Assembly: GCA_029212925.1 (NCBI GenBank)
Contig: JARGOB010000004.1
Location: 83,375 to 147,374 of the forward strand
Direction: 5' to 3'
Length of the DNA: 64,000 nt
Source: Coxiellaceae bacterium
GTDB lineage: Bacteria; Pseudomonadota; Gammaproteobacteria; Coxiellales; Coxiellaceae
Each line of letters starts with the position of its first letter. The stretch's first letter is position 1. Position numbers and translations under genes: made by a program. Under the pieces are notes generated by a model. That model was given only the letters and a program-made list of their open reading frames with translations. It did no database searches and had not been told where the DNA came from. Below are positions 46,503 through 56,459 of this stretch, piece after piece.

Positions 46503-46952
46503 TTAAATACCACGAAACATGATAACCGCATCTTCGCGACCATCATCGGTGGGATAATATTGCTTACGGATACCGACTTGTGAGAAGCCCATATGGAGAT
46601 ACAAACCTTTCGCTGCTTCATTCGATTCACGAACTTCCAAAAAAATATGCTCGGCCAATTGCTTGTGCGCTTCATCAATGGCGTACTGCAACAACTGTTT
46701 ACCATAGCCTTGTCGATGCACGGCAGGATCAACGCATAAATTTAATAGTTCCGCCTCTTCTGCCACCACTTTAATAATACTGAAACCGCGTATTTGTTCG
46801 TTTTCACACAACACCCAACCCGGATATGTAGCCGTCATGCAATCACGAAATACTTGTTTTGACCAAGGGTAAGGTTTTGCTACATTGGCGATAGCCGCCA
46901 TCGCTGCGGCATCATCCGGTTGATAAAGGCGAATTTGTGTGGTTATGGTCAA
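46503..46952 (-). CDS. rimI: ribosomal-protein-alanine N-acetyltransferase
   Basis: The 149-aa GNAT-fold enzyme acetylates the N-terminus of ribosomal protein S18 (and possibly other targets). VDPAVHRQGYGKQLL is the acetyl-CoA loop (RxxGxG/A), and FLEVRESNEAAKGLYLHMGF is the RimI C-terminal mark. Start choice: TTG at 46952 with AAGGAG eight bases upstream. A GTG at 46961 lies on top of that ribosome binding site. It overlaps the end of holD by 41 bases, and holD-rimI is the standard gammaproteobacterial order. Confidence 0.9.
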   Translation of the reverse strand: MTITTQIRLYQPDDAAAMAAIANVAKPYPWSKQVFRDCMTATYPGWVLCENEQIRGFSIIKVVAEEAELLNLCVDPAVHRQGYGKQLLQYAIDEAHKQLAEHIFLEVRESNEAAKGLYLHMGFSQVGIRKQYYPTDDGREDAVIMFRGI

Positions 46953-47367
46953 GCAATGCACTCCTTAGCAATGATGATTGACAGAGACTTTTCCAAACCT
47001 CAGCTTTTAAATGAGGGTTTTGGATCAAGTGCTCAACAGTATAGTCAACCCGTATCAGCGTTTCTGCATCCACTGCTAACGCTTCATAGAGTTTTGTTCC
47101 GAACACGACAAAAGGTTTTGCATCGTCAGAAGACAACTGTTCAGTTTGTATTAATTCTATTGTCACTTGTCCTAAGGCTTTTAATATATTGGATAGTAAT
47201 GCTTTTTCTTGGTCTGCGTCATTACCCACTGCCGCAATAACTTGCACCACCTGATCACCGTTTTGATTAAAAATAGTGCCGCACCAATAGCTTACAGAGT
47301 GCTTGCGTGGCAACCAAATATCGATTCCCATTACTTTGAGGTAACTGCGCTGTTGTAATGTTAACAC
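46912..47367 (-). CDS. holD: DNA polymerase III psi subunit
   Basis: The 151-aa protein is a divergent HolD. The N-terminus RSYLKVMGIDIWLPR matches the family 'L..mGI..W..R' peptide that binds the clamp loader and chi, and the C-terminal helix NPHLKAEVWKSLCQ matches 'NP.aK..lW..l'. Placement directly before rimI supports it. Its partner chi is at 18916-19341. Confidence is limited by the weak conservation usual in this family. Confidence 0.8.
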   Translation of the reverse strand: MLTLQQRSYLKVMGIDIWLPRKHSVSYWCGTIFNQNGDQVVQVIAAVGNDADQEKALLSNILKALGQVTIELIQTEQLSSDDAKPFVVFGTKLYEALAVDAETLIRVDYTVEHLIQNPHLKAEVWKSLCQSSLLRSALLDHNHTNSPLSTG

Positions 47368-47443
47368 CTGTTATCGCCCTATTGTTCATGCTACAATCGC
47401 AGCTTATAAATGTGGTTAAATTAAAAAAAAGTAAAAAATTGCG

Positions 47444-48439
47444 ATGAAAAAAACAATCAAATTTTCCGTTTCCATCCTGGTCGTCATTATGCTGGTTCTC
47501 GTCGGTTATGTCTATTGGCATCACGGCAAGTTATACCCCAGCACCAGTGATGCGTATGTTCAAGCCAACCTGGTGAATATCGCCCCACGAGTGAGTGGCC
47601 GTGTCTCACAAACACTGGCTGAAAATAATAAGTTTGTCGCTAAAGGCCAACTATTGTTTAGCATTGACCCTCAACCGTATCAAATTGCGGTCAATAAGGC
47701 ACAAGCGACACTGGATCAAACCATTCAAGAAGTGAAAGCATTAGAAAAAGCCGTCAACACTGCCAAAGCTATCTTAGCTGAGCGCAAAGCTGAATTAATT
47801 ATTGCCCAGCAAAATTACAAACGCATTATAATCTTGGTTAAAAAACGCAGCGCCTCATTACAAGATGGCGACACGTATACCAGCCGCTTAAGCGTTGCCA
47901 AAGCCGCGTATAATGCAGCGGAAGCCGAGTACCAACAAGCCAAAGAAAAACTGGGCAAAAATGGCATCGACAACCCCCAAGTGCAACAGGCACGTGCGGC
48001 ACTTGATCAAGCAAAATTAAATCTTTCCTACACACAAATAAAAGCGCCGGCAAGCGGTACGATTTCTAACTTTAGGTTACGTGTGGGTGATCAAGTTAAC
48101 GCCAACCAAAGTGATTTTGCACTAATCGAAAATCAAGATTGGTGGGCACAAGCCAACTTTAAAGAAACTGATATGTCGCGCATTAAACCTGGCCAGACAG
48201 CAACCATCAAAGTAGACATGTACCCCAACACTGTATTTAAAGGCACGGTAGTGAGCTTAAGCCGAGGCAGTGGCACCACCTTTTCCCTACTACCACCGGA
48301 AAATGCCAGCGGTAACTGGGTGAAAGTCACGCAACGTTTCCCTATTCGTATCCATATCAATGATCCAAATTCTATCTTCCGTTTACGCATGGGCGCCAGT
48401 TGCACAGTAAAGATCAACACCACCACGCATAAGTCATGA
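47444..48439 (+). CDS. emrA: EmrA-like membrane fusion protein
   Basis: The 331-aa adaptor has one N-terminal membrane anchor (FSVSILVVIMLVLVGYVYW) followed by the HlyD/EmrA start TSDAYVQANLVNIAPRVSGRV. A long alpha-hairpin runs over residues about 95-185, and SYTQIKAPASGTISNFRLRVGDQV is the second lipoyl half. It connects the MFS pump EmrB to an outer-membrane channel. The stop overlaps the emrB start (ATGA). It is divergent from holD across 76 bases. There is no adjoining MarR-type regulator. Confidence 0.9.
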   Translation: MKKTIKFSVSILVVIMLVLVGYVYWHHGKLYPSTSDAYVQANLVNIAPRVSGRVSQTLAENNKFVAKGQLLFSIDPQPYQIAVNKAQATLDQTIQEVKALEKAVNTAKAILAERKAELIIAQQNYKRIIILVKKRSASLQDGDTYTSRLSVAKAAYNAAEAEYQQAKEKLGKNGIDNPQVQQARAALDQAKLNLSYTQIKAPASGTISNFRLRVGDQVNANQSDFALIENQDWWAQANFKETDMSRIKPGQTATIKVDMYPNTVFKGTVVSLSRGSGTTFSLLPPENASGNWVKVTQRFPIRIHINDPNSIFRLRMGASCTVKINTTTHKS

Positions 48440-49983
48440 CACGCGCACTCACTTCAACCGCTAACAATAACGGTGAACTTCACTTAGCCCACCCGGGATT
48501 AGTGATATTCACCATTATGATGGTGGCCGTATTAGAAGTGCTCGATGCCACAATTGTTAATGTTGCCCTACCCTCAATGATGCCTGCGTTAAGCGCCAAC
48601 ACCAGTGAAATCACTTGGGTGCTAACCGCTTATGTGGTGGCCTCCGCGATTATGTTACCGCTCACCGGCTTCATGAGTAATCGTATTGGCCGCAAAAATA
48701 TGATGATTGTTTGTGTCACCGGCTTTATGCTGGCTTCTTTAGCTTCCGGCATGGCAGCATCATTAAACCAAATGGTCGTGTTCCGTGTATTTCAGGGGGC
48801 GTTTGGTGCCGCATTAATCCCTTTGTCACAAGCCATTTTACGTGAAACTTTTCCCTTGCATAAGCAAGGCAAAGCGATGGCGATCTGGGGTATGGGTATC
48901 ATGATGGCGCCCGTACTCGGCCCAACGCTCGGCGGTTACATTACGCAAGATTTAAATTGGCGCTGGGTATTTTATATTAATGTCCCTATTTGTATGCTCG
49001 GTATTGCATTGATCTACTGGGTGATTCCTCAAACCAAAATCATTAAACAACGCATCGATATGATCGGCTTAGCTTTGATGGTTATCGCTGTAGCTTGTTT
49101 ACAAATATTTTTAGACCAGGGTAATGAAAACGGCTGGTTTAGTTCCAATGAAATTTTATTATTAGCGCTGATCAGTGGTTTTAGTTTCGCCGGATTTCTA
49201 TTCCGCACTTTTTATAGAAAAAACCCAGTGGTTAAACTCAGCCTCTATAAAGATCGTAACTTCGCCTTAGCATGCATTATTATGCTGGCATTTGCTGGTT
49301 GTTTGTTTGGCTTAATGACGGTACAACCGATCATGCTTGAACAAGTGTTTAAATATCCGATCATCACCACCGGCTGGACCTTAGCGCCTGTTGGCCTTGC
49401 CAGCGCCATTGGTATGATCAGCGCTTCAATAGTAATGAATCGCATCAACGTAAAGTATTTATTAGTGCCGGGCCTGGCATTATGCAGCTTAAGCTCGTGG
49501 TGGTTTTGTCACTTCAGTATTCACACCAGCATTAATTATTTTATAGCTGCAAATGCTATCACTGGTTTAGGCATGGGGTTAGTCATGGTGCCGCTGTCTA
49601 CCTATGCACTGGCTACTATTACTAAAACCGACATGACTGAAGCCTCTGGTTTATTTGCTTACAGTCGTATGCTGGGAACTTCCGTCGGTATTTCATTAAT
49701 CAGCACACTGCTCAGTCGTGAAACACAAATCAATTGGTCAAATATGGGCGCTTCACTCAGCCGCTATAGTCACAACGTAACGCATTGGCTTGGCGCACAA
49801 CACTTGTCTGTAAACAGTCCACTTGCCGCCCACAAACTCGGCGCCATATTAAAAACACACGCCACGCTGCAAGCGTTCCTTGACGGTTATTTTGCAATTG
49901 CAATTGCCTTTGCACTCTTGATACCATTGGTGCTGTTATTAAAATATGTGGATATGCAGGGTGATATGCCTGCTGCGCATTAA
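48436..49983 (+). CDS. emrB: EmrB-like DHA2 multidrug MFS exporter
   Basis: The 515-aa protein has 14 predicted membrane helices. The DHA2 marks are LDATIVNVALPSM in helix 1 and SEITWVLTAYVVASAIMLPLTG in helix 2, with MGIMMAPVLGPTLGGYI (motif C). It is the pump of the EmrAB pair and is coupled to emrA. It exports lipophilic or acidic compounds in the family; the actual substrate is unknown. A long hairpin element begins directly after the stop codon. Confidence 0.93.
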   Translation: MTRALTSTANNNGELHLAHPGLVIFTIMMVAVLEVLDATIVNVALPSMMPALSANTSEITWVLTAYVVASAIMLPLTGFMSNRIGRKNMMIVCVTGFMLASLASGMAASLNQMVVFRVFQGAFGAALIPLSQAILRETFPLHKQGKAMAIWGMGIMMAPVLGPTLGGYITQDLNWRWVFYINVPICMLGIALIYWVIPQTKIIKQRIDMIGLALMVIAVACLQIFLDQGNENGWFSSNEILLLALISGFSFAGFLFRTFYRKNPVVKLSLYKDRNFALACIIMLAFAGCLFGLMTVQPIMLEQVFKYPIITTGWTLAPVGLASAIGMISASIVMNRINVKYLLVPGLALCSLSSWWFCHFSIHTSINYFIAANAITGLGMGLVMVPLSTYALATITKTDMTEASGLFAYSRMLGTSVGISLISTLLSRETQINWSNMGASLSRYSHNVTHWLGAQHLSVNSPLAAHKLGAILKTHATLQAFLDGYFAIAIAFALLIPLVLLLKYVDMQGDMPAAH

Positions 49984-50106
49984 GCTGAACAATGGTATCG
50001 AGGTGTATGGGGTGCCTCTTTTACGGAAGTAAAGCGCAGGATCTTCGATCCGAGCCATGAAGTAAAAGAGGTACGCCGTGCGCCTTGATACCCAAAATTG
50101 TTCAGC
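49984..50106. repeat. long hairpin element after emrB
   Basis: Arms GCTGAACAATGGTATC..CTCTTTTAC (49984-50024) and the inverse GTAAAAGAGGTAC..TTGTTCAGC (50062-50106) pair over about 40 bases with a few gaps. The loop carries an inner hairpin GGATC-TTC-GATCC (50039-50051). It is related to the element at 45015-45137 and, over 23 bases, to 63656-63678. It may act as an mRNA end structure. Confidence 0.85.
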
Positions 50107-50136
50107 GTAACAAACCAGAATAATTAAGGACCCTTT

Positions 50137-50478
50137 ATGTCAGACTGCGTTTTTTGCAAAATTGCCCACGGTGATTTTAATACCGATTTTATTTATCAAG
50201 ACGATGACGTCTTAGTATTTAATGACCTACACCCCAAAGCCAAACATCATGTGCTGCTCATTCCTCGCGAACATATCGCTACCTTAAATGATTTTGAGCA
50301 AGCCCATAAAGCCTTGCTGGGTCATATGATGCAAACGGCCGCTCAAGTCGCTAAACAATTAGGCATTGATGAATCCGGCTACCGCGTGGCAATGAACTGC
50401 AACCGTGATGGCGGCCAAGAAGTGTATCATGCACATCTGCATATGTTGGGCGGTGAACGACTGACTTGGTTTCGGTGA
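50137..50478 (+). CDS. HIT-family nucleotide hydrolase (HinT-like)
   Basis: The 113-aa protein has the Hinz start DCVFCKIAHGD and the HIT triad H98-x-H100-x-H102 in YHAHLHMLGGE, so it probably hydrolyses AMP-lysine or other purine phosphoramidates. The length equals that of bacterial HinT. AAGGA lies upstream. It lies 40 bases before folE on the same strand and is perhaps co-transcribed. Confidence 0.95.
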   Translation: MSDCVFCKIAHGDFNTDFIYQDDDVLVFNDLHPKAKHHVLLIPREHIATLNDFEQAHKALLGHMMQTAAQVAKQLGIDESGYRVAMNCNRDGGQEVYHAHLHMLGGERLTWFR

Positions 50479-50518
50479 TATGATAAAATAGCGCCAAATT
50501 GAATATAAGGCTCATATA

Positions 50519-51070
50519 ATGACAGACAAACTTTCCGAACTGTACAAACAAATACTGACTGATATCGGCGAAGACCCAGAGCGTGAAGGCTTAAAAGATA
50601 CCCCACACCGAGCTGCCAAAGCCATGAAATACCTTACCCGTGGCTATGATCAATCTGTCGAAGCCGTGGTTAATGGCGCTGTGTTTACTTCCGATATGGA
50701 TGAGCTGGTGTTAGTAAAAGGTATCGAGCTGTATTCCTTATGTGAACACCACTTATTACCATTTATTGGTAAATGCCATATCGCTTATGTACCCGACGGC
50801 AAAGTATTGGGCTTATCTAAAGTCGCCCGATTGGCTGATATGTTTGCGCGTCGCTTACAAATTCAAGAACGCCTCACCAAACAAATTGCTGAATGCGTGT
50901 TAGAAGTGACGGGCGCCAAAGGCGTTGGAGTTGTTATCGAAGCACAACACATGTGCATGATGATGCGCGGCGTGGAAAAACAAAATTCAGTAATGACTAC
51001 CTCAATGATGCTGGGTATTTTACGTGACAACGCCAAAACTCGCAGTGAGTTTTTGCAGCTGATTAAATAA
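50519..51070 (+). CDS. folE: GTP cyclohydrolase I
   Basis: The 183-aa enzyme turns GTP into 7,8-dihydroneopterin triphosphate, the first pterin step of folate synthesis. The zinc ligands are C75 and H78 in LCEHHLLPF and C146 in [21 protein letters not shown] at the N-terminus and VMTTSMMLG near the end are family marks. It is a shorter type-IA form than E. coli FolE (about 220 aa) and lacks the extra N-terminal part. AAGG lies upstream. It converges on the membrane protein at 51074 with three bases between. Confidence 0.96.
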   Translation: MTDKLSELYKQILTDIGEDPEREGLKDTPHRAAKAMKYLTRGYDQSVEAVVNGAVFTSDMDELVLVKGIELYSLCEHHLLPFIGKCHIAYVPDGKVLGLSKVARLADMFARRLQIQERLTKQIAECVLEVTGAKGVGVVIEAQHMCMMMRGVEKQNSVMTTSMMLGILRDNAKTRSEFLQLIK

Positions 51071-51073
51071 GCC

Positions 51074-51445
51074 TTAACCTGCAGTATTTTCACCCAGCGT
51101 CAATCGAGCCATCTCTCGCGTTAAAGCATCGACCTCAAGCTCAGGCTCAGCAGGTAGTGGCTGCGGCCCAGGTCGTTGACGACGAAGATGAAAAAAATCA
51201 CTCTGCACAATACCTCTGTATGCCAACGTATCAGGATCAACCATCGAGGTATAACACACAGCAAAAGCAAAGGCAGCAAAAGACCCAGAAGCCAAGGTCA
51301 TATTGGTAACATTCTCGGACTCGAAAGCCTGTCGACCTAACGTCGCCACCCCCAACAAGGCAGACATAGCATGACCGGCTACAAAGCACAAAGCCGCAAT
51401 ACCACTACTAATAGTAAATGCTTCACGCTGCGATGCATACTCCAT
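51074..51445 (-). CDS. small membrane protein with Pro/Glu-rich tail
   Basis: The 123-aa protein is taken from the ATG at 51445 with GGAAGA upstream; the GTG at 51457 would overlap that site. Two hydrophobic helices are present (FTISSGIAALCFVAGHAMSALLGVA near residue 10-34 and ASGSFAAFAFAVCY near 50-65). The C-terminal third is cytosolic, with RRQRPGPQPLPAEPELEVD and a helical end. No known family. Layout and tail are reminiscent of the proteins at 23791-24333 and at the right edge of the window. Confidence 0.55.
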   Translation of the reverse strand: MEYASQREAFTISSGIAALCFVAGHAMSALLGVATLGRQAFESENVTNMTLASGSFAAFAFAVCYTSMVDPDTLAYRGIVQSDFFHLRRQRPGPQPLPAEPELEVDALTREMARLTLGENTAG

Positions 51446-51572
51446 TATTCTTCCCACATAGAATCTAACCAGTCAGCACTGTAATAAAATAGAACAACAT
51501 ACGCAAGCCATTTCTTTCTAACCACAAAACCGATAAACTGTGTATTCACCACATCTCAGCAAGGATGAGCAG

Positions 51573-52946
51573 ATGTTTGACCAAAACGATAAAGCTGTCG
51601 AATCGAAACGCCCCACCACTTTTTTCGGCGGGTCCTTTTACCCTTGGTTTCTTTGTTTACTCGCTGCTGTGTTTTATTTGTATGACTTTATTATGCGCGT
51701 CACCCCTAGCGTGATGATTCACCCGCTGATGCAGTCTTATGGTGTGAATGCGTTACAAATTGGTTTCTTATCAGCTTTCTATTATTACGTCTATACCCCA
51801 CTGCAACTACCTTCGGGAGCGCTAGTTGATAAATACAGCCGTCGTTGGATATTGACAGGCTCCAGCTTGATGTGCGCCCTGGGTGGGTTAGTTTTTGCAC
51901 ACACCGACAGTCTTTATGTAGCATGTGTTGGTCGAGCAATGATGGGCCTTGGTTCGGCATTTGCGTTTGTCGGCGCATTAAAATTGGCTTCGATGTGGTT
52001 ACCACGCAATCGCTTTGCATTATTCAGTGCGCTAACCACGGCACTCGGCACCATCGGTGCAGTCGCTACTGACACCGTCTTATCTCACGGCGTCTCTTCT
52101 CTTGGTTGGCGCGACACGGTGTCCATGACATCATGGATTGGTGTTGGCTTGGCTGTCTTAATCGCGATCTTTGTGCGCGATAGACCCAAATGGGCACCGC
52201 GCGTTCCAAGCGAATACCGCAGTTGGAAAATGATCTTATGCCGTTTATTTGGCTTATTTAAAAACTATCAAATGTGGCTGATTGGTATTGTTGGGTCGTT
52301 TATGTTTTTACCGGTATCGGTATTCGCTTCCTTGTGGGGTGTGACTTTTCTAAAAGAAAGCTTTCATCTTAGTAGTTCCGATGCCGCATTAACCACCTCA
52401 TTAATCTTTATTGGCTGCACTGTAGGTTTACCAATCTTTGGTTGGTTATCTGACAAGATTCATCGCCGACGCTTACCTTTAGTCTGTGGTGCCGTAATGA
52501 TTTTGATATTATCGGGAGTGGTTATCTACGTTCCAGACATTCCACGCATTCCATTATTTATTCTGTTATTTTTTGTTGGCTTTTTTGTAGCACCACAAGC
52601 CTTGGTGTTTGCGCTAGCAAAAGAAGTGTGCCCACCACGATCTACGGGGATATCAACCGCCGTCACTAACTTTTTTGTCACCATGGGTGCTGCAGTATTT
52701 CAACCTTTAATCGGTTACTTTCTTGATCAGGATTGGCATGGTCAATTCGCCGCGCACAACGTACGTATTTACAGTACCAGTGATTTCCATCATGCCTTTT
52801 TGGTATTGATGGGTGTTAACGTGGCTTCGATTATTATGTTGTTCTTCATACCAGAAACGCACGGCAAGATGATTCACCCGCTATCGAAGAAGTTTTTTAA
52901 GAAAATCGCTGCGAACCGATCACCGCGTTCTGTGACGCCGCGATGA
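51573..52946 (+). CDS. MFS transporter (anion/organic-acid symporter type)
   Basis: The 457-aa protein has 12 predicted helices. The start at 51573 has AAGGA seven bases upstream; a GTG at 51540 is less likely. The first helix, FYPWFLCLLAAVFYLYDFIMRVTPSVM, and YVYTPLQLPSGALVDKYSRRW are marks of the ACS/Pht-like MFS branch seen in intracellular gammaproteobacteria. The first inter-repeat loop GALVDKYSRR is the motif A equivalent. Import of a nutrient (amino acid, nucleoside or organic acid) is inferred from the group. The C-terminus is basic. Confidence 0.88.
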   Translation: MFDQNDKAVESKRPTTFFGGSFYPWFLCLLAAVFYLYDFIMRVTPSVMIHPLMQSYGVNALQIGFLSAFYYYVYTPLQLPSGALVDKYSRRWILTGSSLMCALGGLVFAHTDSLYVACVGRAMMGLGSAFAFVGALKLASMWLPRNRFALFSALTTALGTIGAVATDTVLSHGVSSLGWRDTVSMTSWIGVGLAVLIAIFVRDRPKWAPRVPSEYRSWKMILCRLFGLFKNYQMWLIGIVGSFMFLPVSVFASLWGVTFLKESFHLSSSDAALTTSLIFIGCTVGLPIFGWLSDKIHRRRLPLVCGAVMILILSGVVIYVPDIPRIPLFILLFFVGFFVAPQALVFALAKEVCPPRSTGISTAVTNFFVTMGAAVFQPLIGYFLDQDWHGQFAAHNVRIYSTSDFHHAFLVLMGVNVASIIMLFFIPETHGKMIHPLSKKFFKKIAANRSPRSVTPR

Positions 52947-52968
52947 CAAAAAAGCCCAAGTGCATTCA

Positions 52969-55407
52969 CTATTGACTCGAGTCTCTTTTTAATAGTTTGA
53001 GCATTTCATCAGCACTAATAGGTTTAGAATAATAATAACCTTGCACATAATCACACTGATACTCTTTCAATATATCGAGTTGCTCCTTAGTCTCAACACC
53101 CTCAGCTAATGTTTTGATACCCATATGCTCAGCTAATTTAATTATAGAAATGAGTAAATCACGTGATTTACTATGATGCGCAATATGATCAATAAAGCAC
53201 TTATCAATTTTAAATAAATCAAAATCAAATTCTAACAAACGATCTAGCGACGAGTACTCTTTCCCAAAATCATCAATAGCAAGACCAATTTTTTGCTTTT
53301 TCAGTTCATCTATAGTACGTGTGAAGGCAGTGGAATGGAGCGTAATGATGCTTTCAGTAATTTCGACTTCAATCTGATCTGAAGGTATATTGTATTTTTT
53401 CATGTCACATAGTAATTCACTGCAATAAGACTCGTTAATCAATTCGACAATCGAAGCATTGAGCGATAACTGAATTTTATTATCGCCAATCTGTTCTCTC
53501 AAGCGCTGAAAATCAGCAAAAGCTTTATTGCGCACAAAAGCAGCTATTTGGTGGATATCACCCGTATTCTCAGCAATAGGTATGAATGTTGTAGGGGATA
53601 TCATTCCATATTTTGGGTGCTGCCATCGCGCCAATACCTCAAACCCCATAACTGAGTGATCCTTTATGGCATACTGAGGCTGATAGACCGCATGTATTTG
53701 ATGATTTAAAACGGCTGTTGATATACCTTTTCTAATGTCAACGTATTGTTCATATCGCGCAAGCTGTTGATCAGTGAATACAAATTCATTCTTACTAGTG
53801 TCAGCAGGCTCAGCAACAGCGTAACGGCAATATTGAATGATTTCATAGATTTTAACTGGAAAATCTGCATAAAGGACGGCACTTATACCGAAATCAGAAA
53901 ACTGATCAAACCCTGACTGTTTAAAAGCTTGCCCCACATGGGTATTAAATCGAGAAAGCATGGAGCGCATGTGTTCACGCGCCTCCACCGGGATGGCACA
54001 GAAAAATTCTGACGGGGATATTTTTGAATATATTGCACTGCTATTAAAACTTACTAATTCATGACTAAATTCAAGCATTGAGTCGGCTAACTTTGCTTGA
54101 TCATACAAAGTTGCAAATAAGTGAAACTGCTTCAAGTTTATATAAACTAGAATTATATCATTTCGTAAAACAACCGCAGATCGTAACAATTTATAAAAGC
54201 ACTCCTGAAAATATTCATAAGTATGTAACTCTGTTAGCTGATCAAAATAAGCAAGGCGCTCCATTTCCTGAGTTTTATTTTTTAATTTTCTACTGGTTAC
54301 ATAACCACCCTTGATCATTGCATTCAATTGTACAATCATTACATCAACTTCATTCACTTCAGACTTACTCTCAAGCTTTACCTTATCTCCGGCGAGCGCC
54401 TTATTTAAAGCAGCATTAACAGATGTAAACGTCTGAACAATCTGTTTATCCAAATATCTAGCTCGCACAACAGAATAAATTAAGACAATAAGTAACAAGA
54501 TCAACGTCATCACTACCAAGCTGTAATTTAAAATTATTACTCTTTTAGTTAACATGTCAGTTTGATCTTGCGTATATACCAACAACTGATCAAGATCGGA
54601 TATAAGTTGTTTATTCATATGTGAATATTCATTCACATTCTTATACTTAATACTCATACTCGAGTTATCCACACCACCATCTAACAATAATTGTGACAAC
54701 GTTAAGCACTTTAAAAATAGTGCTTGCACTCCTTGAAACTTATATCCTTGCTTTTCCATTGCATGATACATCCCTGACAAACGATCCAAGCTCAGGCGTG
54801 CTGCTTTATAATAAAGCAAACTATTTGTCGAATGATACCTAACAATATTGACCTGCATATCTGAAAGGTACCTATACAAATAAAATAATTTTTTTTCGTT
54901 AAGATCACCTTCACTGTTGACAATATTAAGAAAAATATTATTTTTCAAATAATAAATTGATTTTTGCAATACAAACAAAATATCATCCGACTGTGCTTCA
55001 ACACGGAATGAAAAAGCATCGATAATCAACCATTGTTTCCAGCGTAGGTGGCTGACATCATCCATTAACACTCCCACTTTCTTACTAAAATAATCACTAT
55101 ATTGAAATGCGGATAAACCCTCCAGAGCTCTTGGTATATCAACTTCGAGCACAGTAACCAACTTAGTGCTGCGCTGCTTTACACCCTGATCCATCCATAT
55201 TTTCATTTCTGATGAATTATTATTTACTAAGTATCTCAATTGAGACAGGTGAGCATACATCGGTATTAATTCTTTTTGAATTTCATTTTGATACTTCACA
55301 TTAAAGAAGCCGATGAGCACGAAAACCAGGAGAAATCCTGCAATCACTGATGAGTAGAGAAGTGGGATACGCCACAGCAATGTTCTCAAGCCACGAATAC
55401 TAGCCAT
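52969..55407 (-). CDS. transmembrane sensor with degenerate GGDEF and active EAL (c-di-GMP phosphodiesterase)
   Basis: The 812-aa protein has helix 1 near residues 12-32, a long periplasmic helical part (to about 290), then helix 2 (YSLVVMTLILLLIVLIYSVV) and a short linker. The GGDEF region begins at about residue 390 with the active loop replaced by SPSEF, so it probably does not synthesise c-di-GMP. The EAL domain from about residue 565 keeps the ligands: EVL (about 588), N in SLNAS, E in EITES, DDFG, K in IDKCF, EGVET and Q in YVQGYYY, so hydrolysis is likely. Its start overlaps the upstream periplasmic gene by eight bases. Confidence 0.9.
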   Translation of the reverse strand: MASIRGLRTLLWRIPLLYSSVIAGFLLVFVLIGFFNVKYQNEIQKELIPMYAHLSQLRYLVNNNSSEMKIWMDQGVKQRSTKLVTVLEVDIPRALEGLSAFQYSDYFSKKVGVLMDDVSHLRWKQWLIIDAFSFRVEAQSDDILFVLQKSIYYLKNNIFLNIVNSEGDLNEKKLFYLYRYLSDMQVNIVRYHSTNSLLYYKAARLSLDRLSGMYHAMEKQGYKFQGVQALFLKCLTLSQLLLDGGVDNSSMSIKYKNVNEYSHMNKQLISDLDQLLVYTQDQTDMLTKRVIILNYSLVVMTLILLLIVLIYSVVRARYLDKQIVQTFTSVNAALNKALAGDKVKLESKSEVNEVDVMIVQLNAMIKGGYVTSRKLKNKTQEMERLAYFDQLTELHTYEYFQECFYKLLRSAVVLRNDIILVYINLKQFHLFATLYDQAKLADSMLEFSHELVSFNSSAIYSKISPSEFFCAIPVEAREHMRSMLSRFNTHVGQAFKQSGFDQFSDFGISAVLYADFPVKIYEIIQYCRYAVAEPADTSKNEFVFTDQQLARYEQYVDIRKGISTAVLNHQIHAVYQPQYAIKDHSVMGFEVLARWQHPKYGMISPTTFIPIAENTGDIHQIAAFVRNKAFADFQRLREQIGDNKIQLSLNASIVELINESYCSELLCDMKKYNIPSDQIEVEITESIITLHSTAFTRTIDELKKQKIGLAIDDFGKEYSSLDRLLEFDFDLFKIDKCFIDHIAHHSKSRDLLISIIKLAEHMGIKTLAEGVETKEQLDILKEYQCDYVQGYYYSKPISADEMLKLLKRDSSQ

Positions 55408-56362
55408 CTTGTTTTTTCTTCATTGAAGGAGGCTGATTACCTAAATGCAGAATCAGACTTTTAATCTGTTCGAGCAATAGTAAGTTTCGCTTATAAACAT
55501 CTAACGGGTACTTTTTTCCTGGGTAATAACTATCGATATTAGCAGTATTGACTCCACTAACATCGGCAATATACATGATTTGTGAAAGAATAATATATGC
55601 TAAATTTTGAATTCCAATAGGGCTTACAGCACCTCCGCAGTTTTTCTCATTCACACTCAGCATGGACTTACCAAGCTTGTTATTTAAGATTTTAAGATGA
55701 TCAATCAAATTCAATTGCAATAGATAAATATTTTTATTTGTCCCTTCACTACTATCAACATCTACTGTTAGCATTGGATGGTTAACATGGATCTTAGATA
55801 ATATTTCTCCCGCATAATATACAGATAGTGTAGTTATTTGATAGATATCTTTAGGCAAAACCTTTCTTTCAAGTAATTGACTTAAATTACTGTTAAGCAT
55901 ATTCAACCGATTGAAAACATTTGTTGGAGTTGCGTCCTTAGACACAAACTCCGGTTTAAGATCGAACTCAATATGCAACAAATTTATAATACTATTTAAT
56001 TTATTTTCAAGTCGTGATATCAACCCGTATACATCAGATGGCTTAATATCAAGTGTTTTTCTGGGCATAATCTTTAGAGCGTATACCGGTCGACCACTCA
56101 CCTCCTCATACAGCTTATTGATTTTCATCTGCATCAGAAGCGCTTGAAAATAAACTTCTCTTGGCGAAGCATCGTTAACATGGATTGGTACGCATTTGGC
56201 TGATGTCACGCCCATGTGCTTTGAAATAACAGCTATTTGTTGGGATACTTCCTCAAGTTTCGCTAACACATCTGACGGTGTTGTCATAGCCAACACTGAT
56301 TTTAACGGTATTAGTGATACTAGCAATAAACATACTATAAATCGCCAAATGCCTATTTTCAT
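55400..56362 (-). CDS. periplasmic helical-repeat protein, probable EAL partner
   Basis: The 320-aa protein has a signal peptide (MKIGIWRFIVCLLLVSLIPLKSVLA). The mature part is about eight units of a helical repeat beginning P-x-[DE]-V-Y/F: PSDVLAKLEEV, PREVYFQALLM, PSDVYGLISRL, PTNVFNRLNML, PKDIYQITTL, KNIYLLQLNL, a diverged one, and PLDVYKRNLLLL. Units are 30-45 residues apart. I do not recognise the family. Coupling to the EAL protein suggests it senses or bridges a signal outside the inner membrane and regulates the sensor. The gene is divergent from the cyclase at 56460 with 97 bases between. Confidence 0.75.
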   Translation of the reverse strand: MKIGIWRFIVCLLLVSLIPLKSVLAMTTPSDVLAKLEEVSQQIAVISKHMGVTSAKCVPIHVNDASPREVYFQALLMQMKINKLYEEVSGRPVYALKIMPRKTLDIKPSDVYGLISRLENKLNSIINLLHIEFDLKPEFVSKDATPTNVFNRLNMLNSNLSQLLERKVLPKDIYQITTLSVYYAGEILSKIHVNHPMLTVDVDSSEGTNKNIYLLQLNLIDHLKILNNKLGKSMLSVNEKNCGGAVSPIGIQNLAYIILSQIMYIADVSGVNTANIDSYYPGKKYPLDVYKRNLLLLEQIKSLILHLGNQPPSMKKKQDG

Positions 56363-56459
56363 TCTACAAATCCATACTCAGTATATTAACTTCGTTATTA
56401 TAGTATGTTACATGCCGTTTTGTTCTACACTATATACATCATAAAAATGTAAAGTTGCC

